NCBI GenBank assembly: GCA_963764315.1
Contig: CAVXSB010000002.1
Coordinates: forward strand, 1 to 64,000
Direction of reading: 5' to 3'
DNA: 64,000 nt
From: DATLWN01 sp963764315
Lineage (GTDB): Bacteria; Pseudomonadota; Zetaproteobacteria; Mariprofundales; Mariprofundaceae
Each line of letters begins with the position of its first letter. The first letter of the stretch is position 1. Both the position numbers and the translations under genes were made by a program. Shown piece by piece: positions 8,390 through 17,747 of this stretch. The notes under the pieces are model-generated. The model was not told the DNA's origin. It ran no database searches and saw nothing but the letters and a program-made list of their open reading frames with translations.

Positions 8390-11300
8390 TTGGCGGTTCG
8401 CAACAAACCTGACCATAAGCTACGAGAAAGAGACATTGGCATCAGCGAGGCAAGGTTCCGCGCCTTTGCGGATCATGTGGCCGATGCCTATTACCTGCAT
8501 GACGAGAACGGCGTCGTTCTGGATGTGAACCGGCGTGCCTGCGATATGCTCGGCTATACCCGCGAGGAGCTCATCGGCATGAAGCCGAAAGACTTCGATG
8601 CGGACGCCGCCCATCACGCCAGGGAGTGATATCCGGGCGCAGCTTGCTGCCGGCAAGGAGGCCCGGTTCGATACCTACCACCGGCGCAAGGACGGAAGCT
8701 CCTTTCCGGTCGAGGTTCGCCTGTTTCCCTACCAGGAGGACGATCGCCAGCTAGGATTGGCGCTCGTCAGCGATATCAGTGGGCGCAAGCGCACGGAAGA
8801 CACGACTCTGCGCCTGAACCGCGAGCTCAGGGCGATCACCCTTTGCCACCAGACCCTGCTCAGGGCCCATGATGAAAAAACCCTGCTGGGCGAGGTCTGC
8901 CGCATCATCTGCGAAGAGGGAGGGTATCGCCTGGCCTGGGTCGCATATATCAAGCACGATGAGGCCAAGACCATGATGCCGATGGCCGTGGCGGGGCATG
9001 ATCGGGGATATCTGGAGAGCATCGTCCGTACCCGATTCACCTGGTCCGATGATACGGAGCATGGCCGGGGTTGCGCTGGAGAGGCCATCCGAAGCGGGAA
9101 GATCGTCTGCGCTTCCGATATCGCTACGGACCCGCGTTTGGGGCCGTGGCGGGAGCAGGCTCTGGAACGCGGCTACCGATCGGCGATTGCGTTACCTATG
9201 AAGGACCAGCAGGCAGCGGTGTTCGGGGTGATGCTGGTCTATTCCGACCAGACGGACGGCATCAGCAAGGACGATATACGGCTGATGGAGGAGTTGACGC
9301 GCGACCTAGCCTTCGGCATCTCCGTGCTGCGCGATCGCCATGAGCGCAATCGGGCTGAGGGATTGCTGCAGGTTCTGAACCGCGAATTGCGGGCCATCGG
9401 TCGCTGCCATCAGGCCCTGTTGCGCGCCGATGACGAGCAGGCTCTTCTCGACGACATTTGCCGCATCATCGTCGAGGATGCCGGCTATCGCATGTCCTGG
9501 GCGGGATACGTGGATCACGATGCGGCCAAGGCCATTCGCCCGGTATCCTGGGCCGGATTCGACAGCGGTTATATCCAGGATATCGACCTGACCTGGGATG
9601 ATGATTCCCCGCTCGGGCAGGGGCCGTCGGGGATCGCCGTGCGCTCCGGCGATATCGCTTATGTACAGGATATCGCCACCGATGCGCGTATGGAGCCATG
9701 GCGTGAGAGTGCAATGCGGCGGGGATACCGATCCAGCATCGCCGTGCCGCTGAAGGGCAAGGACGCCGGAGTGTTCGGTGTGCTGACCATCTATTCCTCT
9801 GAGCCCAATGCGATCTCTACGGATGAGATGCGGTTGCTGGGCGAACTGGCCGAGGATATGGCCTTCGGCATCGATGTGTTGCGCACGCGCATGGAACGCG
9901 CATCCGCGGCGGAGGCGCTGCGGCTGAACGAGGAGCGCTACCGCACGATCTTCGAGAATTCGCCCTTGGGCATCTTCCGTTCGACCATCCAGGGCCGGTT
10001 TCTCGAGGCCAATTCGGCCATGGCCGAGATCCTGGGCTACGACACACCCGTGCAGATGATCGAAGAAATCACGGACATCGGAAAGCAGCTCTATTTTGAT
10101 GCGGAAGAGCGCAAAAGGGTGGCGGCCAGGCAGCTGCAGGCGGCAGATGACATCATGCATTATTCCAATCGCTACCGGCGCCGCGACGGCAGCGAATGCA
10201 TTGCCGATCTGTACTTGAAGACGGTGCGGGACGTCGAGGGCAATCCGGTGTGCTTTGATGGCTTCTTCGAGGACATCACGGAAAGCCGGTTGGCGGAAGA
10301 GGCGCGGGAACGGCTTGAGTCCCAGCTGATCCAGGCCCAGAAGATGGAGTCCATCGGGCGACTGGCGGGCGGCGTCGCGCACGATTTCAACAATATGCTG
10401 GGGGTGATCATCGGCTACTCGGACCTGGCCATGGGTCAAATCGATGCCGAACATCGGGCGCAGGCCTATATGAAGGAGGTCAGGAAGGCGGCCGACCGCT
10501 CCGCCGACCTGACGCGGCAGCTCCTGGCCTTTGCACGCAAGCAGAACGTCATGCCTAAGATGATCGATCTCAATGCCATGGTCGATGGCATGCTCAATAT
10601 GCTGGGCCGTCTGATCGGTGAGGAGATCGAGCTGGTGTGGCAACCGGGCCCCGACCTGTGGCAGGTGAGGATGGACCCGAGCCAGCTCGACCAGATTCTG
10701 GCCAACCTGTGCGTCAATGCCCGCGATGCCATCGATGGCGACGGGCCGCATCGGCATCCGCACGCGCAATATCCATCTGCATGAGGTCGACAGCGCCATT
10801 CGCCCCGAGTACATGGCCGGGGATTTCATATGCCTGAGCGTCAGCGATGATGGCTGCGGCATGGACGAAAACATCCTGCGCAATGTGTTCGAGCCCTTCT
10901 TCACCACCAAGGGGACGGGCAAGGGCACCGGCCTTGGCCTGTCGATGGTCTATGGCATCGTCAAGCAGAACGAGGGCTTCATCAGCATCGACACCGAGCC
11001 GGGATTTGGCACGACCTTCAATCATCTTCCTGTCCCGTCATGCGGGTGAGGCCGACAGGGTGGTGAAGTCCGTGGCCGCCGACGGGCTCGCATCCGGCAA
11101 CGAGACGATCCTGCTCGTGGAGGATGAACCGGCCATGCTCGCCATGACGCAATCAATGCTGAAGGAATGTGGCTATCACGTGCTGGTTGCCCCGTCCCCG
11201 GCCGAGGCCATCGCCTTGGCCGAGAAGTATGCCAAGGCAGGGGGCATCGACCTGGTGATCACCGATATGGTCATGCCGGGCATGAACGGCCTGGATCTGG

Positions 11301-11488
11301 CCCGCAGCATCATGCCCATGTATCCGGGCATCCATTGCCTGTTCATGTCGGGTTACATGGATCAGGTGCTGTCGCGCGATAGCGGGCTGGATCCGAGCGT
11401 CAACTTCATCCAGAAGCCGTTCTCGATCTCGAACCTGATTACCCGGGTGCGCGCCGCCCTGGACGCGGGGAAAGCCGCCGGCGCCTAG
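8390..11488 (+). pseudogene. frameshifted PAS/GAF hybrid histidine kinase, paralogue of the gene at 5295
   Basis: The locus encodes PAS (8430-8800), GAF (8805-9340), GAF (9370-9900), PAS (9925-10290), HisKA with VAHDFNNML, an ATPase domain with FEPFFTTK and GTGLGLSMVYG, and a receiver domain with ITDMVMPGMNG, in the same order as its upstream neighbour plus one extra GAF cassette. The frame is broken three times: at T8627 (TGA), within GGG 10743-10745 and at A11020/11021. Removing one base at each site restores the expected residues, for example GDG-RIGIRTR and GTTF-IIFLSRH. The start is probably TTG 8390 after GGGGAGG. Either the gene is recently inactivated or the sequence carries insertion errors; motifs within each segment are still intact. 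Confidence 0.85.
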
Positions 11489-11495
11489 CCGGGCA

Positions 11496-11978
11496 TCAAC
11501 CTCCGTACAGGCGCCCATCCTTGTGTGTGAACTGCCATCTGTCCGTCGACCAGCTCGGCCTGGATGATCGTCGTCCGGATAGCTGGCCGCATCATCCGGG
11601 CTGCGGTCGCCGATCTCCAGATAGACGACATCCTCGCCGCTGCGGTTGACCAGGCAGTGGGCGTTGCCGGTGCCGGCCGGGAAGCCGGCGCACATGCCCG
11701 GCGAGAGCGCGGTCTCGCCCTCGTCCGTCAGCAGCGTCGGGTGGCCGCTGAGGATATAGATGAATTCGTCCTGTTTGCTGTGCGCGTGGCGCAGCGCCGA
11801 AGCGGCGCCGGGTGGCCAGCCGCGTCTGGTTGACGCCGAAGTTATTGATGCCCGAACAGGTCGCCGAGGGCTGCGCTTTTCCCGCCCCTCCATGCGGGAG
11901 GCGAAGGGTTTGGGATAGAGCGAGGGGCGGTCATCCGGCGGGACCTCGGAGGCCTCGATGGCGATCGGGGTTGGACAC
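11496..11978 (-). pseudogene. multiply frameshifted cupin-domain protein
   Basis: Joining frames on the minus strand rebuilds a small cupin: SLYPKPFASRMEGREKR, then ALGDLFG, INNFGVNQTRLAPGA, ALRHAHSKQDEFIYIL, GMCAGFPAGTGNAHCLVNRS, VVYLEIGDRS and a final FTHKDGRLYGG. This matches small single-domain cupins with a His-x-His metal site. Five changes, each cured by removing one base, lie near 11872, 11850, 11813, 11566 and 11532; a sixth near 11960 would join a GTG that directly follows the hisE stop. It would be the last gene of the long minus-strand operon. As written it cannot make a complete protein. Confidence 0.7.
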
Positions 11979-12302
11979 TCAGGCCTGGTCACGCGAGGCC
12001 TTCTCCTCATGCCCGGAGATGCCGAAGCGGCGAGCCAGCTCGGCCAGTACATCGTCGGCCGACAGGCCGCGTTCGGCCAACATGACCAGGGTGTGGAACC
12101 ACAGGTCGGCGGTCTCGTAGACGATTTTTTCCGGCTCGCCGTTCTTGGCGGCGATGATGGTCTCGACCGCCTCCTCGCCGACCTTCTCCAGGATCTTGTC
12201 CAGGCCCTTGGCGTAGAGGGAGGCGACGTAGGAGGAATCCGCATCCTGGCCCTTGCGCGCCTCCAGCACTGCCGTCAACTCTTTCAGGACGTCCCGGCTC
12301 AT
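11979..12302 (-). CDS. hisE: phosphoribosyl-ATP pyrophosphatase
   Basis: A 107-residue HisE that hydrolyses phosphoribosyl-ATP to phosphoribosyl-AMP in histidine biosynthesis. Recognisable features are SSYVASLYAKGLDKILEKVG followed by EEAVETIIAAKN and then ETADLWFHTLVML, the metal-binding Glu/Asp helices of the all-alpha pyrophosphohydrolase fold. The start ATG overlaps the hisI stop by 4 bases (ATGA). HisE is encoded separately from HisI here, unlike the fused enterobacterial hisI(E). The usual hisF neighbour is absent and the gene pair sits behind hemL. Confidence 0.94.
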   Translation of the reverse strand: MSRDVLKELTAVLEARKGQDADSSYVASLYAKGLDKILEKVGEEAVETIIAAKNGEPEKIVYETADLWFHTLVMLAERGLSADDVLAELARRFGISGHEEKASRDQA

Positions 12303-12673
12303 GCGATAGGCTCCTCGATGGTTTCCCACGCGCCGCCCTGTTGCAGGCGGTAGAAGCAGGAGTAACGGTTGGTGTGGCAGGCCGGCCCCGTCTGCTCGAC
12401 CAGCAGCAGCAGCGTGTCGCCGTCGCAGTCCAGATACATCTCGACCACCTTTTGCACATGCCCGGAGGTTTCGCCCTTCTTCCACTGCGTTTTGCGGGAA
12501 CGGCTGTAATAGTGGGCGAAGCCGGTATCGAGTGTTTGCTGAAAGGCTTCCTCGTTCATCCAGGCCATCATCAGCACGCGGCCGGTTTCCACGTCCTGCG
12601 CAACGGCCGGAACCAGACCGGCATCATTGAAGCTGATCTCGCTCAACAGGCGTATGCGGTCGAGCTGGCTCAT
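12299..12673 (-). CDS. hisI: phosphoribosyl-AMP cyclohydrolase
   Basis: A 124-residue HisI that opens the purine ring of phosphoribosyl-AMP, the third step of histidine biosynthesis. Seen: VLMMAWMNEEAFQQTLDTG, YYSRSRKTQWKKGETSGH, the Asp cluster DCDGDTLLL that binds Mg, and the Zn-site cysteines in GPACHT and YSCFY. ATG 12673 overlaps the hemL stop by 4 bases and its own end overlaps hisE, so the three genes are translationally coupled. Confidence 0.95.
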   Translation of the reverse strand: MSQLDRIRLLSEISFNDAGLVPAVAQDVETGRVLMMAWMNEEAFQQTLDTGFAHYYSRSRKTQWKKGETSGHVQKVVEMYLDCDGDTLLLLVEQTGPACHTNRYSCFYRLQQGGAWETIEEPIA

Positions 12674-13968
12674 GCCGCCAATTTCTCCATGGCGCGGCCC
12701 GCAGCGGCAATGGTGGCCTCGATATCCGCATCGCTGTGCGCCGCGGACACGAAGGCAGCCTCGAATTGGCTCGGGGCGAGATACACGCCCTCTTCGAGCA
12801 TGGCGTTGAAGAAACGGCCGAACAGCGGCAGGTCGCAGCCGCAGACGTCTTGGTAGCTGTTGCACTTCTCCGCATCGGTGAAGAACACCGTGAACATCGA
12901 GCCGAAGCGGTTGCCGGTTGCCGGGATGCCGGCGGCCTTGCAGCCGGCCAGGAGGCCGTCGAATAGCGTCGAGGACTTCTGCTCCAGCGACTCGTAGAAG
13001 CCGGGTACCCTGAGCCGGGTCAGCGTTTCCAGCCCGGCGCGCATGGCCAGCGGGTTGCCGGACAGGGTGCCGGCTTGGTAGACCGGGCCGTCCGGGGCGA
13101 TCATGCGCATGATTTCCTCGCGCCCGCCGTAGGCGCCGACCGGCATGCCGCCGCCGATGATCTTGCCCAGGCAAGTCAGATCCGGAGTGATGCCGAAGCG
13201 CTCCTGGGCGCCGCCGGCGGCGACACGGAAGCCGCACATCACCTCATCGAAGATCAACAGGGCGCCGTTCTCGTCACACAGCTCGCGCAGGGCCTGCAGA
13301 AAGCCGGTGGAGTACAGGTCCATGACGCCGGTATTGCCGGGTACCGGCTCGACGATGATGCAGGCGATTTCGTCCTTGTTGGACGCGAACAACGCCTTCA
13401 CAGCCTCGATATCGTTGAAGGGGGCCGTCAGCGTCAGCTTGGCGTAGTCCGCCGGCACGCCGGCCGAATCCGGCACCCCGAAGGTGGCGGCGCCGCTGCC
13501 CGCCTTGACCAACAGGCCGTCGGCATGTCCGTGGTAGCCGCCCTCGAACTTGATGAACTTGTCCCGGCCCGTGAAGCCGCGCGCCAGGCGCAGGGCGCTC
13601 ATCGTCGCCTCGGTACCGGAACTGACGAAGCGTACGACCTCGATCGAGGGCACCATGTCGATGACGAGCCCCGCCAGCGCGATTTCCAGCTCGCAGGGGG
13701 CGCCGAAGGAGATGCCGGAGCGCGCCGTCTCGGTGATGCCGCGAATCACTTCCGGATGCGCGTGGCCGAGGATCATCGGTCCCCAGGAGCCGACGTAGTC
13801 GATGTAGGCGTTGCCGTCCACGTCCCAGATCCTGGAGCCCTCGGCCCTGGCGATGAAGCGCGGGGTGCCGCCGACCGACTTGAAGGCGCGCACCGGCGAG
13901 TTGACGCCGCCGGGCAGAAGCCGCTGGGCCTGGTTGAAATCGAGTTCGGACTTGTGAATGGAGGACAT
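12670..13968 (-). CDS. hemL: glutamate-1-semialdehyde 2,1-aminomutase
   Basis: A 432-residue PLP-dependent aminomutase converting glutamate-1-semialdehyde into 5-aminolevulinate, the C5 route to haem. Family landmarks: LLPGGVNSPVRAF at the N terminus, GSWGPMILGHAHP, FVSSGTEATMSALRLAR, LIFDEVMCGFR and the PLP lysine, Lys269, in LGKIIGGGMPVGAYGG. ATG 13968 follows AGGGAAAGG and matches the family N terminus, so it is chosen over the in-frame TTG at 13986. It is followed directly, with overlap, by hisI and hisE. It lies 92 bp downstream of the DUF1820 gene in the same direction. Confidence 0.96.
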   Translation of the reverse strand: MSSIHKSELDFNQAQRLLPGGVNSPVRAFKSVGGTPRFIARAEGSRIWDVDGNAYIDYVGSWGPMILGHAHPEVIRGITETARSGISFGAPCELEIALAGLVIDMVPSIEVVRFVSSGTEATMSALRLARGFTGRDKFIKFEGGYHGHADGLLVKAGSGAATFGVPDSAGVPADYAKLTLTAPFNDIEAVKALFASNKDEIACIIVEPVPGNTGVMDLYSTGFLQALRELCDENGALLIFDEVMCGFRVAAGGAQERFGITPDLTCLGKIIGGGMPVGAYGGREEIMRMIAPDGPVYQAGTLSGNPLAMRAGLETLTRLRVPGFYESLEQKSSTLFDGLLAGCKAAGIPATGNRFGSMFTVFFTDAEKCNSYQDVCGCDLPLFGRFFNAMLEEGVYLAPSQFEAAFVSAAHSDADIEATIAAAGRAMEKLAA

Positions 13969-14060
13969 CGGCACCTTTCCCTGCAATGGAGTCAGGGGAC
14001 GTTAGGAACCCTTCCCCTTGGTGTCAACAAGCCGAGGCTTGGCCGGCCCCGGCCGGACGC

Positions 14061-14396
14061 TCATGCCTTCGGCGGCGTCGGGTCCGGCATGGTAAATGGG
14101 AAGGGGGTGACATTGCCGGCGTTGCCGACGGCGCTGACGCGCGCCACGCCGATCTTCTCCACCTCGTCGATGCGCACGACGGCATGCATGGGGATATGGG
14201 TCTGTTTCACGTCGCGGAATTCGCTGCGCAGGCTGTCTTCTGTGGGATCGACGACGATGTCCGACTTCTCGCCGAACACCAGCCCGGACACCTGCACGAA
14301 GCCCAGGATGCCGGAGGGGCCGACTTGCCGGGCGTAGATCTCGTAGGTTTTGTCGTGGTTGACGAAGGTGATGCGGTAGATGTTTTTCTTCGACAT
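14061..14396 (-). CDS. DUF1820 family protein
   Basis: A 111-residue protein of the DUF1820 family, found in gammaproteobacteria and without a known function. It begins KKNIYRITFVNHDKTYEIYA and contains LGFVQVSGLVFGEKSDIVVD and a final MPDPTPPKA tail, all characteristic of the family. No signal peptide or membrane segment is visible, so it is probably cytosolic. It lies 11 bp after queD in the same direction. The family name is secure; the role is not. Confidence 0.85.
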   Translation of the reverse strand: MSKKNIYRITFVNHDKTYEIYARQVGPSGILGFVQVSGLVFGEKSDIVVDPTEDSLRSEFRDVKQTHIPMHAVVRIDEVEKIGVARVSAVGNAGNVTPFPFTMPDPTPPKA

Positions 14397-14407
14397 GTAT
14401 CCTCGGC

Positions 14408-14782
14408 TTAGGGCCAGTAGGTGACGCTGGCGGTGCAGGTTTCTCCGATGACGATGCGGGAAACGCGCAGCCGCTCGTCGTCGAGACGCCGGCTCATTTC
14501 CTCATACAGTACGCGTGCCACGTTCTCGCTCGATGGGTTGATGGTATCGAACGGGGGCACATCGTTGAGGTTGTAGTGGTCCCAGCCGGCGAGCGCCGCC
14601 TTGAGCTCGCGCTTCATGATCTTGTAGTCGATACCCAGGCCCAGGTCGTCCAGCTCGCTGCACTCGACATACAGCTCGACCCGCCAATTGTGGCCATGCA
14701 GGCGGGCACAGTCGCCGTCGTAGCCGCGCAGCTGGTGGGCGGCGGCGAAATCGATGCGGGTCATCAGCTCAAAGCGGGCCAT
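14408..14782 (-). CDS. queD: 6-carboxytetrahydropterin synthase (QueD family)
   Basis: A 124-residue member of the PTPS/QueD family. It carries the Zn-binding histidines in FAAAHQLRG and LHGHNWRV, the cysteine in DGDCARLHGH, then LGLGIDYKIMKRELK, DHYNLND, NPSSENVAR and a terminal Glu in IGETCTASV. QueD makes 6-carboxytetrahydropterin from dihydroneopterin triphosphate on the way to preQ0. ATG 14782 lies 1 bp after the Mth938 gene. The context supports the queuosine role, because tgt, the enzyme that inserts the preQ1 base in tRNA, starts the same operon. A biopterin role is much less likely. Confidence 0.9.
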   Translation of the reverse strand: MARFELMTRIDFAAAHQLRGYDGDCARLHGHNWRVELYVECSELDDLGLGIDYKIMKRELKAALAGWDHYNLNDVPPFDTINPSSENVARVLYEEMSRRLDDERLRVSRIVIGETCTASVTYWP

Positions 14783-14783
14783 A

Positions 14784-15182
14784 TCAGTTTCGGGCGGCCG
14801 GCAGCAGCATCGCCGCCGAGGTCGCGCGTCCCTCGGTGACCAGGATGTTGTAGGTGCGGGCGGCCGAGCGTGAGTCCATGCATTCAAAGCCGATGTGCGC
14901 CTCCTGCAGTGCTGCCAGCACCGCCTCGGACGGGAAGCAGGTGATGCGGCCGGTGCCGATGATCAGCACCTCCGGCGGGGTGGCGAGGATGGGTCCAAAT
15001 GCCGCAGGGTCCAGGGCGCTTAGGCGGTCCGGGCCCCAGGGGGCAGTCACGTGGCCCGCGTGCAGAAGAAGGCCGGAGGCATAGCGCTCCCCACCGACCT
15101 GCAGGTAATCGTCGCCGTAGCCGCGGAATAGCGGGACATCGGCGCCGAGTTCGGGATTGACGTCGCCCGGCAGCGAGATCAG
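14784..15182 (-). CDS. Mth938-like domain protein, probable CTG start
   Basis: About 132 residues of the Mth938/DUF498 family, related to the mitochondrial complex I assembly factor NDUFAF3. The conserved core is FRGYGDDYLQVGGERY, then LLLHAGHVTAPW, PPEVLIIGTGRITCFPSEAV, GFECMDSRSAARTYNILVTE. The only ATG/GTG/TTG in frame inside the gene (GTG 15050) would delete the conserved first third. Upstream of that, a CTG at 15182-15180 overlaps the secF stop (CTGA) and is preceded at 7 bases by GGAGG. I therefore assign CTG as the start. Function in bacteria is unknown. Confidence 0.75.
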   Translation of the reverse strand: MISLPGDVNPELGADVPLFRGYGDDYLQVGGERYASGLLLHAGHVTAPWGPDRLSALDPAAFGPILATPPEVLIIGTGRITCFPSEAVLAALQEAHIGFECMDSRSAARTYNILVTEGRATSAAMLLPAARN

Positions 15183-16123
15183 GGCCGTGCCTCCAGCTCC
15201 TTCACGGCCTCGTCGTCGGCCTTGGAGCGTCCCTTCATCATCAGCATGACGGGGCTGGCGATGTAGATCGAAGAATAGGTACCGACGACGACGCCGACCA
15301 GGAGCGCGAAGGCGAAGCCGTGGATGACCTGACCGCCGAGGAAGAACAGGGAGAGGAGTACGATCAACACCGTGAACGAGGTGATCAGCGTACGCGACAG
15401 GGTCTGGTTGATGGCGTCGTTGGCCACCGTCGTCTCGTCCTCCGGGTTCTTGCGCTTGCGGTTGGCGGTATTCGTCTCGCGGATGCGGTCGAAAACGACG
15501 ATGGTGTCGTTCAGCGAGTAGCCGATGACCGTCAGCACGGACGCCACCACGGTCAGGTTGAATTCCATGCCGGTGATGGCGAAGGCGCCAAGCACGATGG
15601 TGGTGTCGTGCACCAGGGCCAGGTCGGCGCCGACGGCATAGCGGACTTCGAAGCGCAGCATCACATAGCCGAAGATGGCGATCATGGCGAACAGCACGGC
15701 CATGATGCCGGCGCGGGTCAGCTCCTTGCCGACCTGCGGGCCGATGTATTCGACGCGGCGCATTTCCACCCGATGGGCGCCGAATTTGGCGTTCAGGGCG
15801 TCGAGCACGGCATTGCTGATCTTTGAGGAGGCCTTGCTGTCGCGATTCTGCACGCGGATCATGATCTCGGTGGGGGAACCGTACTGCTGGATGATGGCAC
15901 CGCCGTAGCCCTTCGGTGCCAAGGCTTCACGCACCTCGGAGATGGCCGGTGGCTGGGCGAAGCGCGTTTCCACCTCGGTGCCGCCGGTGAAGTCGATGCC
16001 GAAGTTCAGGCCTCTGACCAGCAGCATGATGATGGAGATCAGCAGCATGGCGCCGGAGATGCCCAAGGCTATCTTGCGCCTGCCGAGAAAGTCGATATGT
16101 GTGTCCGGACGGATCAGTTCCAT
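15179..16123 (-). CDS. secF: protein translocase subunit SecF
   Basis: A 314-residue inner-membrane subunit of the SecDF complex, which uses the proton gradient to assist late steps of Sec export. Seen: the first membrane segment followed by GLNFGIDFTGGTEVE, a periplasmic domain with EIMIRVQNRD and VEMRRVEYIGPQVGKEL, and the RND-like membrane half with SLNDTIVVFDRIRE (proton-relay region) and LFFLGGQVIHGFAFALLVG. It starts 9 bp after the secD stop. Its own stop overlaps the proposed CTG start of the next gene. Confidence 0.97.
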   Translation of the reverse strand: MELIRPDTHIDFLGRRKIALGISGAMLLISIIMLLVRGLNFGIDFTGGTEVETRFAQPPAISEVREALAPKGYGGAIIQQYGSPTEIMIRVQNRDSKASSKISNAVLDALNAKFGAHRVEMRRVEYIGPQVGKELTRAGIMAVLFAMIAIFGYVMLRFEVRYAVGADLALVHDTTIVLGAFAITGMEFNLTVVASVLTVIGYSLNDTIVVFDRIRETNTANRKRKNPEDETTVANDAINQTLSRTLITSFTVLIVLLSLFFLGGQVIHGFAFALLVGVVVGTYSSIYIASPVMLMMKGRSKADDEAVKELEARP

Positions 16124-16132
16124 GTGTGTCCT

Positions 16133-17710
16133 CTAGATGCTCAGTCGTTGGATGCGCCTACGGCCTTCCAGGGTCAGGGCGATGATGGCGCGGGTGACGG
16201 TAATGGCCGTGAACATCGAGGCCAACAGGCCGATGGTCAGCGTCACGGCGAAGCCCTTGACCGGACCGCTGCCGAACTGGAACAGCACGACGGCGGCAAT
16301 CAGCGTCGTCACATTGGAGTCGACGATGGTGACGAAGGCACGGTCGAAGCCGGAGTCGACGGCGGCCAGCGGTGTGCGCCCGTTGCGCAACTCCTCGCGG
16401 ATGCGCTCGAAGATCAGCACATTGGCGTCCACGGCCATGCCGACGGTCAGCACGATGCCGGCGATGCCCGGCAGCGACAACGTGGCGCCGATCATGCTCA
16501 TGGCGGCGACGATCAGCACCAGGTTGAAGATCAGGGCAATGTCGGCCACCAGCCCGAACAGGCGATAATAGACGAGCATGAAGATGACGACGGCGATGAA
16601 GCCGTAGATCGTCGAGTTCGTGCCCTTGATGATCGAATCCTGGCCGAGGCTTGGCCCGATCGAGCGCTCCTCGACGATATTGACCGGCGCGGGCAGGGCG
16701 CCGGCGCGCAGCACGATGGCCAGATCGCGTGCTTCCTGCGGCGTGAAGCTGCCGGTGATCTGGGCCGAGCCGCCGGCGATGCGCTCGCGGATCACGGGGG
16801 CGGATTTGACCACGCCCTCGAGGATGATGGCGAAGCGGTCGCCGACATGGTTCTTGGTCAGCTTGTCGAAGCGCTCGGCCCCGCGGTTGTTGAACTTCAG
16901 CGTCACCGCATACTCGTTGTAGCGCGAGTCGATGGACACGCGTGCGTCGGTGACTTCGTTGCCGGAAAGCTCGGCACGCTTCTTCACGAGATAGGGCTGG
17001 CGATAGGTCTTGTTGCCGCGCTTCTCGGGGCTGCCGTAGACGATCTCGTCATCCGCCGGCACCTGGCCGGCCAGGGCCTTGTCCAGGTCGCCCTTCTCGT
17101 CGACGAGCTTGAATTCCAGCTCGGCGGTGCGGCCGATCAGGCTCTTGGCGCGGGCCGTGTTCTCGTAACCCGGAATCTGCACGAGGATGCGGTGGTCGCC
17201 CTGCTTGGCGATCACCGGCTCGGTGGTGCCCAGGGCATCGATACGGTTGCGCACGACCTCGATGGCCTGCTGCACCGCGAATTTGCGGATGTCGTCGGCC
17301 TGCTTGGCCTTCAGTGTGAGCACCAGCTTGTTGCCGATCTGCTGCATGGAAAAGGCGTCCATGGCGTCGGCCAGCTGCTTGGCCGCCTTGCCGGTCTGGG
17401 CCGGATCGCGGATGACGGCGGTGATCGTCCGACCCTGGTTATCCAGGCTGGAATAGGGGATGCGGTTCTCGCGCAGCGTGCGCCGTACCGTGTCGACGTC
17501 CTCCGACACGCTGTGCGCTACCGCTTTCTCGACCTCGACGTCGAGCACCAGATGGATACCACCCTTCAGGTCCAGGCCCAGGTTCATCTTCTTGCTCAGC
17601 GTCCCCGGCCACCATGAGGGCACGGAGATAAAATTCGGCATGGCGGCCATGACGGACACCACGAACACGATCAGGATGAGCCAGAGCTTCCACCGCGGGT
17701 ATGCATGCAT
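16133..17710 (-). CDS. secD: protein translocase subunit SecD
   Basis: A 525-residue SecD, the partner of SecF and YajC. It begins with a membrane segment, then MNLGLDLKGGIHLVLDV. The periplasmic P1 domain contains AIEVVRNRIDALGTTEP and ILVQIPGYENTARAK, a later block reads RAGALPAPVNIVEERSIGPS, and the membrane half carries TVGMAVDANVLIFERIREEL with the conserved Asp. At 525 residues it is shorter than E. coli SecD (615) and closer to the compact form; the head domain is the likely shorter part. It lies 37 bp after yajC. Confidence 0.97.
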   Translation of the reverse strand: MHAYPRWKLWLILIVFVVSVMAAMPNFISVPSWWPGTLSKKMNLGLDLKGGIHLVLDVEVEKAVAHSVSEDVDTVRRTLRENRIPYSSLDNQGRTITAVIRDPAQTGKAAKQLADAMDAFSMQQIGNKLVLTLKAKQADDIRKFAVQQAIEVVRNRIDALGTTEPVIAKQGDHRILVQIPGYENTARAKSLIGRTAELEFKLVDEKGDLDKALAGQVPADDEIVYGSPEKRGNKTYRQPYLVKKRAELSGNEVTDARVSIDSRYNEYAVTLKFNNRGAERFDKLTKNHVGDRFAIILEGVVKSAPVIRERIAGGSAQITGSFTPQEARDLAIVLRAGALPAPVNIVEERSIGPSLGQDSIIKGTNSTIYGFIAVVIFMLVYYRLFGLVADIALIFNLVLIVAAMSMIGATLSLPGIAGIVLTVGMAVDANVLIFERIREELRNGRTPLAAVDSGFDRAFVTIVDSNVTTLIAAVVLFQFGSGPVKGFAVTLTIGLLASMFTAITVTRAIIALTLEGRRRIQRLSI

Positions 17711-17747
17711 GTCAGGATTCCTTCATTGCTGGATTCGGTTTGCGTCC

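Noticed and set aside
8390..11488. Programmed frameshifting in the second kinase
   Set aside because: Three breaks in one direction, at unrelated sequences and without slippery heptamers or downstream structures, do not fit a programmed mechanism.
11153..12244. 363-codon minus-strand frame spanning the kinase receiver end, the cupin remnant and hisE
   Set aside because: Only its central portion is coding (cupin); the rest overlaps genes in other frames.
16097..17617. 506-codon plus-strand frame opposite secD
   Set aside because: Composition is typical of a GC-rich shadow frame (many H, Q, D, G) and secD on the other strand is unambiguous.
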